From NCBI GenBank assembly GCA_013213785.1, contig JABSPZ010000006.1:62001-126000 (forward strand): a stretch of DNA of 64,000 nucleotides, written 5' to 3'. How positions within the stretch are numbered: the stretch's first letter is position 1; the number at the start of each line of letters is the position of its first letter. This DNA is from Henriciella sp. Lineage in GTDB: Bacteria > Pseudomonadota > Alphaproteobacteria > Caulobacterales > Hyphomonadaceae. Below the pieces are notes generated by a model. It did no database searches. It saw only the letters and a list, made by a program, of their open reading frames with translations, and had not been told where the DNA came from. The translations under genes and the position numbers were made by a program. This document shows positions 25,094 to 33,727 of the stretch, one piece after another.

Positions 25094-25747
25094 ATGATCC
25101 TCACGTGCCCAGAATGCGAGACCCAATACTTCGCGGACGACGCCACAATCGGCGAAAGCGGCCGAACGGTGAAGTGCGCGACCTGCGGTCATTCTTGGTT
25201 TGTCGGCCCTGAAGGCTCGAATGACGGCGCCAATGCCCTCGGTGCGCATGAAGCGTATCGCTTAAAAGTTCGCGAGCGCCGTCGCCGCAAAAGCCGCGCA
25301 GCCGCGATGAGCGCGTGGACCGCTACGGCAGCAGCTTTTGTCGTCATCCTTACTGGGCTGGTCCTTTTTCGCGGCGAAGTCGTTAAACGCTGGCCGGAAT
25401 CTGCGACGACCTATGCGGCGATTGGTATGCCCGTGAATCGCTTTGGACTTGAGTTTTTAGACACCGAAGCAGAGCGCTTCTTTGATGGCACAACGCCAAT
25501 TCTCGAGATTCGCGGCGCTGTCCAAAATACATCTGGACGAACCGTTTCTGCACCGCTCGTGCGGGTCATCCTGCTCGATGATCAAGGCACCCGGGTTGCC
25601 GAAGCCTATGCGCCGATCTCGCCGTCATCAATTCCAGCAGATGCGCAGGCGATTTTCGCAGCGCGGGTTGAAAATCCACCATTTGAATCATTCGAACTTG
25701 AACTCGATCTTGTTCCAGCCGATACGACACTCGCTGAGAACAGGTAA
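25094..25747 (+). CDS. Zinc-ribbon (MJ0042 type) membrane protein with DUF3426
   Basis: A 217-residue protein. The N-terminus MILTCPECETQYFADD then VKCATCGHSW forms an MJ0042 zinc ribbon with two CxxC knuckles (residues 5-8 and 29-32). A basic stretch, one transmembrane helix (about 75-93, TAAAFVVILTGLVLF) and a C-terminal beta-rich DUF3426-like domain follow. Cytoplasmic ribbon and periplasmic domain suggest a sensor or scaffold, but the function is unknown. It is divergent from ftsE, a placement common in alphaproteobacteria, and the phosphoribosyltransferase gene follows after five bases. Confidence 0.85.
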   Translation: MILTCPECETQYFADDATIGESGRTVKCATCGHSWFVGPEGSNDGANALGAHEAYRLKVRERRRRKSRAAAMSAWTATAAAFVVILTGLVLFRGEVVKRWPESATTYAAIGMPVNRFGLEFLDTEAERFFDGTTPILEIRGAVQNTSGRTVSAPLVRVILLDDQGTRVAEAYAPISPSSIPADAQAIFAARVENPPFESFELELDLVPADTTLAENR

Positions 25748-25752
25748 AGCTT

Positions 25753-26280
25753 ATGGCGCTTCCAGAAATTGAGACCATCCTTCCCGAAGCCGATCTAATG
25801 GCGCGGATTGATGATCTTGCAAAACGTCTTGCTCCAAGCCTTCAAGGCGAATGGACGGCGATCAATATCTTGATTGGCGCAACGCCCTTTACGAGCGACT
25901 TGATGAAGGCGCTCGCGCGGCTTGAGATCCATCCCATTCTCGATGCGCTTTGGCTTGAAAGCTACCGGGATGCCCGCGAGAGTTCCGGCCGCGTTGTGGT
26001 TCGCGCCGATATTGCCCGGGAAGTCAAAGGGCGAGGCGTGTTGATCATCGATGATGTGTTCGACACAGGACGCACCTTAGAATTCGCAAAGAGTCACTTG
26101 CTGGCAAAGGATGCGCGAGAGGTCATCACATGCGCCTTAGCTCGAAAACCTTGGGCCCCGGAAGGTGAGACAAATGTCGACTTCCACGCCTTTGATGCGC
26201 CGGGTCGATATCTGGTCGGCTATGGCATGGACGATGCCGGCCTCTATCGCGGTCTGCCTTATATTGGCGCGCTCGATTAA
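25753..26280 (+). CDS. hpt: Hypoxanthine-type phosphoribosyltransferase
   Basis: A 175-residue purine-salvage enzyme. VLIIDDVFDTGRTLEFA (about 97-113) is the PRPP-binding motif with two acidic residues; LWLESYRD fits the flexible loop and KPWAPEGETNVDFHAF the region after the hood. Size and motifs suit hypoxanthine phosphoribosyltransferase; guanine or xanthine specificity cannot be excluded. It follows the zinc-ribbon gene by five bases and overlaps the convergent hydrolase gene by four bases (TTAA). Confidence 0.85.
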   Translation: MALPEIETILPEADLMARIDDLAKRLAPSLQGEWTAINILIGATPFTSDLMKALARLEIHPILDALWLESYRDARESSGRVVVRADIAREVKGRGVLIIDDVFDTGRTLEFAKSHLLAKDAREVITCALARKPWAPEGETNVDFHAFDAPGRYLVGYGMDDAGLYRGLPYIGALD

Positions 26281-27047
26281 AGACTGCGGTCGAGCCACTC
26301 CAAAATATCTGCGCTGACCTGCTCTGTCCCCGGTTCATCCACGATCCAATGGGCGTGGTTTCCATACTCGATATAATCGCCCGGATGTTTGGCTTTCGCA
26401 TATTTTGCGCCGACCTTGCGAACAGCTTTGATAACTGTGGCGCGGTCTTTCTTAGCGCCAATGGTCAAGGTCGGCACGGTGACCTTAGCTTCGTCAATCG
26501 CACTCGGATTGGCGAGGTCGTGATAGACTCGGCCACTATCAAATAGAGCATCGGCATAAATCTCATCATGCCGGTCTTTTGGAACCGCGTTTAGCACTCC
26601 CCAAGAAAAGCCATTTGGGCCAACTTTAAAGACACCGCCCGGCACATTCTTCTGACCAACTTTCAGAATATTCCAGAATGTTCTCAGCACTCTAAGGTCT
26701 GTAACGGTGCACCCTTCAGGTTGCGCAGGCGTGAGGAAAATCCCGGCACGGGCAGCGCCTGCCTCCGTGAGTTTCTGGGCGATCAAACCGCCCATAGAAT
26801 GCCCTATAATAACCGGCGGCTGGCCTGTCTTTTCCGCAATATCACCCACCATTTTGGTGGCGGCCTCGACATAATCACTCAGCGTCAGATCCGCGAGACC
26901 ATCCGGCGCCTCGTCTTTGGTTCGAAGGTCGGAGAACAAAGTGGGTGTTTCGCAGGTCCATCCGGCCATCGCGAAGTCGCGCTTCATACGATCCCAAACG
27001 TCACCGCCGCAGCCGACACCATGGATCATCAAAAGTGTTTTGCTCAC
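26277..27047 (-). CDS. Alpha/beta hydrolase
   Basis: A 256-residue cytoplasmic alpha/beta-hydrolase. The oxyanion motif MIHGVGCGGDVWD is near residues 7-19, the nucleophile elbow GHSMGG near 102-107 (Ser), a probable acid follows in GAKKDRATV, and the catalytic His in GNHAHWIVDEPG near 238. It resembles lysophospholipase- or esterase-like members, but the substrate is not readable. Its stop codon overlaps the hpt stop on the opposite strand by four bases. Confidence 0.85.
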   Translation of the reverse strand: MSKTLLMIHGVGCGGDVWDRMKRDFAMAGWTCETPTLFSDLRTKDEAPDGLADLTLSDYVEAATKMVGDIAEKTGQPPVIIGHSMGGLIAQKLTEAGAARAGIFLTPAQPEGCTVTDLRVLRTFWNILKVGQKNVPGGVFKVGPNGFSWGVLNAVPKDRHDEIYADALFDSGRVYHDLANPSAIDEAKVTVPTLTIGAKKDRATVIKAVRKVGAKYAKAKHPGDYIEYGNHAHWIVDEPGTEQVSADILEWLDRSL

Positions 27048-27117
27048 CGCTCCTACCCTCCCGATTTGCGCTTCAGGAGACCATAGGCTGACTTATCCAA
27101 GAATGGAAATACCTGAC

Positions 27118-27609
27118 TTAAACCGGTGTGCCCCAGGGTTCGAACCGTTTCGCGACCTCTTCATAAACGGGGCGTTTGAAGGGTACGATAAGGCCGGGAA
27201 GTTCTTCCAGTTTCGCCCAGCGCCAAGCATCAAACTCTGGCGTATGTTTGTCCAAGCGCACATCGCTATCAGAGCCTTTGAACCGCAGAGCGAACCATTT
27301 CTGGCGTTGTCCGAGATACGGCCCGCCCATGCGGCGAAGCAGGTCTGGCGGAAAATCGTAATAGAGCCAGTCATCTGTCTCTTCGAGGATGTCGACCAGC
27401 TTGGCCGCAACGCCAATCTCTTCGTCCATTTCTCTCAAAGCCGCTTCGACCGGGTCTTCCCCTTTATCGACACCGCCTTGTGGCATCTGCCATTGAAACG
27501 CGCCGCGCCCATTCACACGGCGTCCAACAAAAACGTGTCCGGCTTTTGAAAACAAAGCCAGACCAACATTGGCGCGGTAGAGCGCTGGATCTCGTTTCTT
27601 ATCACTCAC
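27118..27609 (-). CDS. rppH: RNA pyrophosphohydrolase (Nudix)
   Basis: A 163-residue Nudix enzyme that removes pyrophosphate from 5' ends of RNA and so starts mRNA decay. The Nudix box GGVDKGEDPVEAALREMDEE (about 41-60) is complete, preceded by QWQMPQ, which is characteristic of RppH; YLGQRQKWFALRF is another family stretch. The start is GTG 27609, overlapping the stop of the upstream deacetylase gene (GTGA). The longer frame upstream is a shadow of that gene. The envC-ctpA-deacetylase-rppH series is common in alphaproteobacteria. Confidence 0.94.
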   Translation of the reverse strand: MSDKKRDPALYRANVGLALFSKAGHVFVGRRVNGRGAFQWQMPQGGVDKGEDPVEAALREMDEEIGVAAKLVDILEETDDWLYYDFPPDLLRRMGGPYLGQRQKWFALRFKGSDSDVRLDKHTPEFDAWRWAKLEELPGLIVPFKRPVYEEVAKRFEPWGTPV

Positions 27610-28829
27610 CCTTGCGGGTCTAGCTGAGCCTGTCGAATCTGGCCAGCGGTCAGCGACTGTTTCGCATAGTGCGATGCTGGCGCAAGCGCGATGCCCTTGC
27701 CTTCCAGCGTTGGCAGCCACTCTTTCAGAATATCAAACGTGACAGGAAACGGCATCCCGGTTCCGAGCGCGCCGCCTTGCTCAAGCGCAGCGGTTTCCAA
27801 GAGCAGCAACTGTTGCGAAATCTCGTCCGCGCCCGGACGGGCATCAATCCAAGCCGTTGCCTTGCCGAATGCGAGATTGGCTTTGCGGGCGCTTGTATCA
27901 AATTCGGAGCGTCGCAAGCGACCGTCCTCAAACATAGCGAGACCTTTGTCGCTGAGCGCCGCGAGAACCGGATCAACAGCTTCGGATTTGGTCGCGAACT
28001 TGTCGCCCATATAATTCATGACGCCGACATAGCCCGGGGTGAGGGCCAAAAGTGACGCGAGGCGTTCTGTGTTTTCGGCGGCTGAGTAATCAGCCTTCAT
28101 AACCTGCGGGTGCGGGCGCTGGCGACCGTAATCATAAGGTTCCATCGGAAGTTCGATCAGAACCTCGTGCCCGGCTCGGCGCGCGCGGCGAACCCAGCCA
28201 CGTAAATTGTCCGTGGTTGGGACGAATGACAGGGTCACTTCCGGCGGAAGCTCATTGATCGCGGCCAGCGTTCGGCTTGGGTTCGTGCCCAAACCGCCGA
28301 CGATGATCGAGACGGTCGGTTTGCCCTCAGGATTTTCAAACGGACGTGCATAGCGCGCTAGTGGTGAGTTCTCAGATACCGTAGGCGCTGTTTCAACCGG
28401 AGCTGCTGAAGCGACCTGAATTTGAGACACTTGGCTGTAAGTCTGACCGGGCATAACCGTACGGCCATTGATGCGGATGCCTTTCGGCGTGTTGTTTGTG
28501 GTCGCCGCAACGGAGACCTGGCGGGCATCTCTATACTCAACACCGAGATCGGGTTCATCAGCTTGAGATGTGGGCTCGCTTTGGGTTGCTTGGGCAAATC
28601 CAAGGGCTTGCTGATATCCTGGCAAACGCGGATTAAGCTGCGGGGCGTCTTCTGGTGCTTCGTCGAACAGAGCCATACGCACGGTTGGGCTGCCAGCATC
28701 GGCGTTCCCGAAAACATGCATCGCAGATCCGGCAGAGCCCAAAACAAAGGTCAGCGTGAACGCGCCCAAAGCGCTATGAACAAGGCCACTGCGAAATGGA
28801 GATGGATCACGCGCTGAGCGAGCAGACAT
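27606..28829 (-). CDS. Divergent polysaccharide deacetylase family protein (YibQ-like)
   Basis: A 407-residue exported protein. A basic N-terminus and hydrophobic helix (about 18-36) are followed by a low-complexity linker. From about residue 185 comes the deacetylase-fold domain: TVSIIVGGLGTNPSRTL, VTLSFVP, HEVLIELPMEP and GYVGVMNYMGDKF. The family is called divergent because usual deacetylase metal residues are altered. Cell-wall or envelope glycan processing is inferred from the neighbours EnvC and CtpA. ATG 28829 has AGGAG at good distance. Confidence 0.88.
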   Translation of the reverse strand: MSARSARDPSPFRSGLVHSALGAFTLTFVLGSAGSAMHVFGNADAGSPTVRMALFDEAPEDAPQLNPRLPGYQQALGFAQATQSEPTSQADEPDLGVEYRDARQVSVAATTNNTPKGIRINGRTVMPGQTYSQVSQIQVASAAPVETAPTVSENSPLARYARPFENPEGKPTVSIIVGGLGTNPSRTLAAINELPPEVTLSFVPTTDNLRGWVRRARRAGHEVLIELPMEPYDYGRQRPHPQVMKADYSAAENTERLASLLALTPGYVGVMNYMGDKFATKSEAVDPVLAALSDKGLAMFEDGRLRRSEFDTSARKANLAFGKATAWIDARPGADEISQQLLLLETAALEQGGALGTGMPFPVTFDILKEWLPTLEGKGIALAPASHYAKQSLTAGQIRQAQLDPQG

Positions 28830-28999
28830 TGAGGCTCCTGAGAACACTTTAATTAGACCAAAGGCCAATGTGCCGTTCAAATGGTTAAGAAGAGGCAAAC
28901 TCGAATTAACCTTTGGTCTGATTTGCGCAGTTCCTCGACCCCGAATCGATTAAAATTCAGACACGCTCATTGTGAATAGTGGAAACAGGTTGGGCTGAA

Positions 29000-30325
29000 T
29001 TAGCCCGCGCGGCTTTCCGTACTCGCAAGCACACCGCCTGCGTTAAGGAATTCGATCGCTTTATCGAGCTGATAGTCGCCCTCATAATCGACTGGCGGCA
29101 TATCATCTGGAATGTGCGGGATATCCCGCGCCGTGCCATCTTCATTATCGAGCGCGTTTGGCAGATCTGCCTCAGAATAGCGTTTGATCTTGGCGAGCTC
29201 TTCTTCGCTGACGCGTCGATTGGCAACTTCGATATCCGGAACAATACCCGTCGCCTGAATGGAGCGACCTGATGGCGTATAGTAACGCGCGGTTGTCAAT
29301 CGGATCGCGCCGCGCTCCGCACCGAGCGGCATTACTGTTTGAACAGACCCTTTGCCGAAGCTTGTGGTGCCCAGAACCGTCGCCCGATCGCGGTCTTGCA
29401 GCGCGCCCGCAACAATTTCAGAGGCCGAAGCCGAGCCATTATTGATCAACACGACCACCGGCACGTTTTTGAACACTTCCCCGCGCTGCGCGTTTGAGCG
29501 CATGACATCGCCAGGACGGCGGCCAATAGTCGAGACGACTTCACCGCCTGACAGGAACTGGTCGCTGACGGAGACCGCTTCATCCAGCAAACCGCCGCCA
29601 TTATTGCGCAGATCGAGAATGATGCCGTTCGGGCGACGCCCAATCGTCTCGCGGATCTCGTCAAAGGCTTCGATCAGCTTCGTCGTTGTCTTCTTATTGT
29701 TGAAGGTCGCAATCCGGATGTAGGCATTGCCGTCACCCTTATCTTCAAACTCAACATATTTTGGTTCGATGACCTCACGGATCAGCGTGACATCAAACGG
29801 GTCCTGGCCTTCACGGTAAACTGTGACAGTCAGCTCCGTACCAGGCTCGCCGCGCATATCGCGCACCGCATCGTCCAGGCTGAGGCCGACAATCGCTTTG
29901 GCATTGAGATGGGTCAGCAGATCGCCCGATTCGAGACCAGCACGGCTGGCAGGTGACTCATCCATTGGCGTGACGACTTTGACGAAGCCATCTTCCATTG
30001 TGACCTCGATCCCAAGGCCGCCATACTCACCAGAGGTCGTGACTTGAAGCGCTTCAAACTCGTCCGGCGACATATAACCAGAATGCGGATCGAGTGATCC
30101 CAGCATGCCGTCGATCGCAGCCTCTAGCGCAGCGACCTCATCAATCTCTTCCACATAGTCAGCTTTGGCGCGTGCCATGACTTCGGTAAACAAAGAGAGC
30201 TGTTCGAACGCCGCTTCATAGCGCGGGGCCGTGTTTTCCGCGTCTGGCCAAGCTACGGCTGACACCCCCACTGCTGTCGCTCCAAGTACGACCCCCAGCG
30301 CGGCTCCTGTCAGCATAGCTCTCAT
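29000..30325 (-). CDS. ctpA: Carboxy-terminal processing protease (S41)
   Basis: A 441-residue periplasmic serine protease with a signal peptide or anchor in the first 27 residues. A PDZ domain follows (GGLGIEVTMEDGFVKVV region, about 98-180), then the S41 core with the catalytic Ser in NNGSASASEIVAGAL and the Lys in TTSFGKGSVQT; RYYTPSGRSIQ is also typical. Such proteases trim periplasmic or wall-associated proteins, often controlling peptidoglycan hydrolases. It begins 22 bases after the envC stop, so the two are co-transcribed. Confidence 0.94.
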   Translation of the reverse strand: MRAMLTGAALGVVLGATAVGVSAVAWPDAENTAPRYEAAFEQLSLFTEVMARAKADYVEEIDEVAALEAAIDGMLGSLDPHSGYMSPDEFEALQVTTSGEYGGLGIEVTMEDGFVKVVTPMDESPASRAGLESGDLLTHLNAKAIVGLSLDDAVRDMRGEPGTELTVTVYREGQDPFDVTLIREVIEPKYVEFEDKGDGNAYIRIATFNNKKTTTKLIEAFDEIRETIGRRPNGIILDLRNNGGGLLDEAVSVSDQFLSGGEVVSTIGRRPGDVMRSNAQRGEVFKNVPVVVLINNGSASASEIVAGALQDRDRATVLGTTSFGKGSVQTVMPLGAERGAIRLTTARYYTPSGRSIQATGIVPDIEVANRRVSEEELAKIKRYSEADLPNALDNEDGTARDIPHIPDDMPPVDYEGDYQLDKAIEFLNAGGVLASTESRAG

Positions 30326-30347
30326 AGACGTTTCTCCTGCTCCGGCC

Positions 30348-31559
30348 TTAGCCGCGTTTCATCCAATTTGCCGGGTCCATAGGCTCACCGCCTTTTCGGA
30401 CCTCTAAGTAAAGTTCTGGCTCGCCACCGGCGCGCTCGGCCATCCTCGCTACGGGTTCGCCTTGTTGTACCGATTGACCCACCGCGACGTAACTAGATGA
30501 CATTCCCCACAACAAAACATGGTATCCATCGCTTGTCGAGAGGATCAGTAGCTGTCCGTAGCTCCGGAAGGGGCCTGCAAATTCAACAGTACCGCTAATT
30601 GGGGCAGAAACTTGAGCGCCACTGCGGGTAGCAAAGGCAACGCTCTCGGATTTTGCCCCGCCGGGCATTTTGTCACCCCAGGCGCGAACCACGCGTCCGG
30701 AGGCTGGAAGTGCTAGCACGCCGAGTGGTTGCGATACTGTTGCTCGCGGCAGGCTTGCGCGCTGTGTCGGTCTTGGCTGAGAATTTTCCGCAAGCGCCAG
30801 GCGTGGCTTCAAGCGCGGCGCGGCCGGCGCTGCCGCCTCCAAAGCGAGAATTAGGTCGCGAAGACCACCTGCTTTTTCTCCAAGCGATTCAGCGTGTTGC
30901 CGTAAAATTTCGGCATCGGAGTTCACATCTTCAAAGGCGGCGCGCTTTGCAGTCGTGAGCTGGATGATCTCTTCACGCTTGAGCGCCAAAGCTGCGTCCG
31001 CGGCGGCAAGTGTTTTCTGCTCGCGCAGAACATTACGCTCAAGGCGGCGAAGCTCTGTAATCTCCTCGCCAAGGACTTTGGTCTTACTGCGCACTTCAGG
31101 CGCAACTTCACCCATCAGGATCGCCGCTCGGATTGCCTGATTGGCACTCTTTGGCTGGGTCAGGAGCGCAGGAGGGCGATGCCGGCCAGAGATGGCAAGA
31201 GATGCCATCAAATCTTCGAGAGCGTCCTCGCCTTCAACGAGATCAGTTCTCGCAGCCGCGAGCCGCGACCGCAGGGAGACCAGTTTAAGCTCTGTCGAAG
31301 TGGCTTGTTCCTCGCGCCGCTGGCTTTCCATCGCCGCCGAGATCAAATCGCGTTCGAGTTTTTCCAAATCGCCCGCAACCACGCCGCCCGCAGACTCAAG
31401 GATCGCCAACTGGCGCAGCGTTTCTTCGCGTTCAGCCTCAAGCGCTTCCAAGTCCGCGCGGGACACATCGTCTTGTCCCTGCACAGGCAAGGCCGCCATC
31501 GCGAAGACAGCTGTACACGCCAAGATTCGGCGCAAAGACGAGGAGGGTCGGACTCGCAT
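30348..31559 (-). CDS. envC: EnvC-like murein hydrolase activator (degenerate LytM)
   Basis: A 403-residue periplasmic protein: signal peptide ending VQGQ, long coiled coils (about 30-110 and 150-235, rich in Glu, Arg and Leu), then a C-terminal LytM/M23 domain (about 290-403). In the LytM domain the zinc-ligand motif HxH is replaced by ELYLEVR, and the first His is missing. This is the pattern of EnvC, which activates amidases instead of cutting peptidoglycan. ctpA follows. An FtsEX pair, known to recruit EnvC in E. coli, is about 5 kb away. Confidence 0.9.
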   Translation of the reverse strand: MRVRPSSSLRRILACTAVFAMAALPVQGQDDVSRADLEALEAEREETLRQLAILESAGGVVAGDLEKLERDLISAAMESQRREEQATSTELKLVSLRSRLAAARTDLVEGEDALEDLMASLAISGRHRPPALLTQPKSANQAIRAAILMGEVAPEVRSKTKVLGEEITELRRLERNVLREQKTLAAADAALALKREEIIQLTTAKRAAFEDVNSDAEILRQHAESLGEKAGGLRDLILALEAAAPAAPRLKPRLALAENSQPRPTQRASLPRATVSQPLGVLALPASGRVVRAWGDKMPGGAKSESVAFATRSGAQVSAPISGTVEFAGPFRSYGQLLILSTSDGYHVLLWGMSSSYVAVGQSVQQGEPVARMAERAGGEPELYLEVRKGGEPMDPANWMKRG

Positions 31560-31636
31560 CCTGTTAATATGACACGATCCGGGTGATCAGGACATTAACG
31601 CAATTGGCGGAGCTTTTCAGGCCTTTTGGGGCTTAA

Positions 31637-32668
31637 TTAGCCGTCTTTCGCGGCGATTTGATCGGCGAGATCGACAATCACCTTGGCCTGTTTCCAAGTC
31701 GCATCGTCTTGCATCTTACCATCAAGCATGGCGACACCAGCGCCATCTGGGATCGCTTCCAGGACACGGCGAGCGAATGCCACCTCATCCGGATCCGGGC
31801 TGAATACTTTTTTGGCCACATCGATTTGGCTTGGATGCAGCGTCCAGGTGCCGACACAGCCCATCAGGAAGGCATTGCGGAATTGCTGCTCGCACGCTTC
31901 CAAATCTGCGATATCGCCGAACGGACCATAGAAGGGTTTGATTCCAGCCATGCCGCACGCATCGACCATCTTGCCGAGCGTATAATGCCAAGGGTCTTGC
32001 TGCGCGCCGAGGCGAGGAGAGCCATCTTCTTTCGGGTCTTCGATCACGCGATAGAAGGGATGACCTCCGCCAACTCGGGTTGTTTTCATTTTGCGTGATG
32101 CTGCAAGATCTGCCGGTCCGAGCGAGATGCCCTGCATGCGCGGTGAGGCGAGCGCAATATCTTCGACGCGAGCAACACCTTCCGCTGTTTCCAAAATGGC
32201 GTGCAACAGGATTGGCCGTGAAAGCCCCGCTTTAGCTTCGAGCTGCGCCACCAATTGATCGACATAATGGATATCCCAAGGCCCTTCGACTTTTGGAATC
32301 ATCAGCACGTCAATCTGATTACCGGCTTTGGTGATGAGTTCTGTGACATCATCCAGGAACCAAGGCGAGTTCAGGCAGTTTACGCGGCTCCAAAGGCCCG
32401 TTCCCTTGGCTTGCCAGTCGAGCATGCCCGCCATTTCAATGACGCCGGCCCGCGCCGCCTCTTTGGCATCAGCCGGGATCGCGTCCTCGAGGTTCCCCAG
32501 AACGATATCGCAATTGTCGGCCATACCGGGGACTTTTGCGCGGACTTTGTCCAAGTGCGGCGGGACGAATTGAATCATCCGCTCGACACGAACAGGGAGT
32601 TCTCGCATGGGCTCAGGCGCCCCCGCAGCAAGCGGCTTAAAGAACTGGCGCGGGGCTTTCTGGCTCAT
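31637..32668 (-). CDS. mcl: L-malyl-CoA / beta-methylmalyl-CoA lyase family
   Basis: A 343-residue HpcH/HpaI-CitE fold enzyme. Stretches [58 protein letters not shown] and [14 protein letters not shown] match L-malyl-CoA/beta-methylmalyl-CoA lyases of Rhodobacter type, which release glyoxylate and acyl-CoA. The acidic metal residues in ETAEG and GNLEDAI are kept. In this group the enzyme belongs to the ethylmalonyl-CoA pathway or glyoxylate metabolism, but no other pathway gene is in view. CitE-like activity is the main alternative. Confidence 0.85.
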   Translation of the reverse strand: MSQKAPRQFFKPLAAGAPEPMRELPVRVERMIQFVPPHLDKVRAKVPGMADNCDIVLGNLEDAIPADAKEAARAGVIEMAGMLDWQAKGTGLWSRVNCLNSPWFLDDVTELITKAGNQIDVLMIPKVEGPWDIHYVDQLVAQLEAKAGLSRPILLHAILETAEGVARVEDIALASPRMQGISLGPADLAASRKMKTTRVGGGHPFYRVIEDPKEDGSPRLGAQQDPWHYTLGKMVDACGMAGIKPFYGPFGDIADLEACEQQFRNAFLMGCVGTWTLHPSQIDVAKKVFSPDPDEVAFARRVLEAIPDGAGVAMLDGKMQDDATWKQAKVIVDLADQIAAKDG

Positions 32669-32739
32669 GGGTGTTCCTCCGAATTGAGGCGCAACCTAGC
32701 GGGCAATCCTCTCGAGGCAATGGGGAGAAAGTCGCAGGG

Positions 32740-33636
32740 CTAGTGCGACATCGGGTGACTGGTCTCGAGCAGGTCCGCTAATTCGTCGGTCAGCACATGC
32801 GTGTAGATTTGCGTCGTGGCGATGTCGGCGTGTCCGAGCAGGGTCTGAACGCTGCGTAGATCGGCGCCGCCCTGAAGCAGATGCGTCGCATAGGCGTGAC
32901 GCAGCGCATGCGGATGGACCCGCGATGGGGAGAGCCCGACCTCTATAGCCAGTGTCTCCAACATTTGCGCGAGACGGCGGCGTGTCAGATGGCCAGACTT
33001 GCCGCGAGACGGAAACAAGAAGTCGCCGCTCCCAGTTCCATATTTCTCATCGTCGCGAACTTCCAACCAATTGCGGATGGCCAAGAGCGCAGGCGCCCCG
33101 AGCGGACACATACGCTCTTTACCGCCTTTGCCGCGAATGATCATCTCGCGCGTTTCCCAAAGGCCTAGGCGCCGACGCGGTAGATCGCCCAAACGCAGGC
33201 TCACCAGCTCCGTGACACGCAACCCGGCGCCATAAAGCAATTCCAAAAGGCAGGTCAGGCGCGGGTCATCTGCACAGGCGCGGAGCAAGTGATCGACATC
33301 CTCCCGCGACAGCACATCGGGCACATCCCGCTGCACTTTCGGCGCATCAAGCTTGGACGTTGGATCGTCTTTTCGATCGCGCTCTTCAAACAAGAAACGG
33401 AAGAAACGCTTCAGCGAGGAGAGCTTGCGCGCCTGCGTCGAAGCGGCGAGGCCATCTTTCGCAAGCGATTGCATCCATTGAGAGAGATCGCCCGGATCGG
33501 CCTCACACAGCGATCCTCCAAGATAGCCGGATGCCTCAAGCAAATCGCGGCCATACGCATCCAGAGTGTGCGGAGACGCGCCGCGCTCAGCCGACATCAT
33601 TTCCAGGAAAGCTTCGATACGCGCGTGATCAGACAT
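32740..33636 (-). CDS. xerD: Site-specific tyrosine recombinase XerD
   Basis: A 298-residue recombinase. The N-terminal SAM-like core domain (LEMMSAERGASPHTLDAYGRDL) is followed by a catalytic domain with the full set: Arg in GAGLRVTELVSL, Lys in GKGGKERMCPL, H-x-x-R in HALRHAYATHLL, His in LLGHADIATTQIYTHV and the Tyr of the same motif. XerCD resolve chromosome dimers at dif. Wording and length fit XerD better than XerC or an integrase, and no att-like repeats or phage genes are near. It is reverse strand and probably monocistronic. Confidence 0.92.
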   Translation of the reverse strand: MSDHARIEAFLEMMSAERGASPHTLDAYGRDLLEASGYLGGSLCEADPGDLSQWMQSLAKDGLAASTQARKLSSLKRFFRFLFEERDRKDDPTSKLDAPKVQRDVPDVLSREDVDHLLRACADDPRLTCLLELLYGAGLRVTELVSLRLGDLPRRRLGLWETREMIIRGKGGKERMCPLGAPALLAIRNWLEVRDDEKYGTGSGDFLFPSRGKSGHLTRRRLAQMLETLAIEVGLSPSRVHPHALRHAYATHLLQGGADLRSVQTLLGHADIATTQIYTHVLTDELADLLETSHPMSH

Positions 33637-33671
33637 ACCGCCGACTTAAGCGACAGACCTTAACACCAACC

Positions 33672-33701
33672 AAAAACGGGCGCCCGATGAGGAGCGCCCG
33701 T
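33672..33701 (-). terminator. Intrinsic terminator of the alanine symporter gene
   Basis: ACGGGCGC (33676-33683) and GCGCCCGT (33694-33701) form an 8-bp stem; on the reverse strand it is followed by a T run and lies just after the symporter stop. Confidence 0.85.
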
Positions 33702-33727
33702 TTGGATAGAGTTGGAAAGGGTGGGGC

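Noticed and set aside
32740-33636. Integrase of a mobile element
   Set aside because: Sequence and length fit XerD, and no att repeats, phage genes or transposase lie around it.
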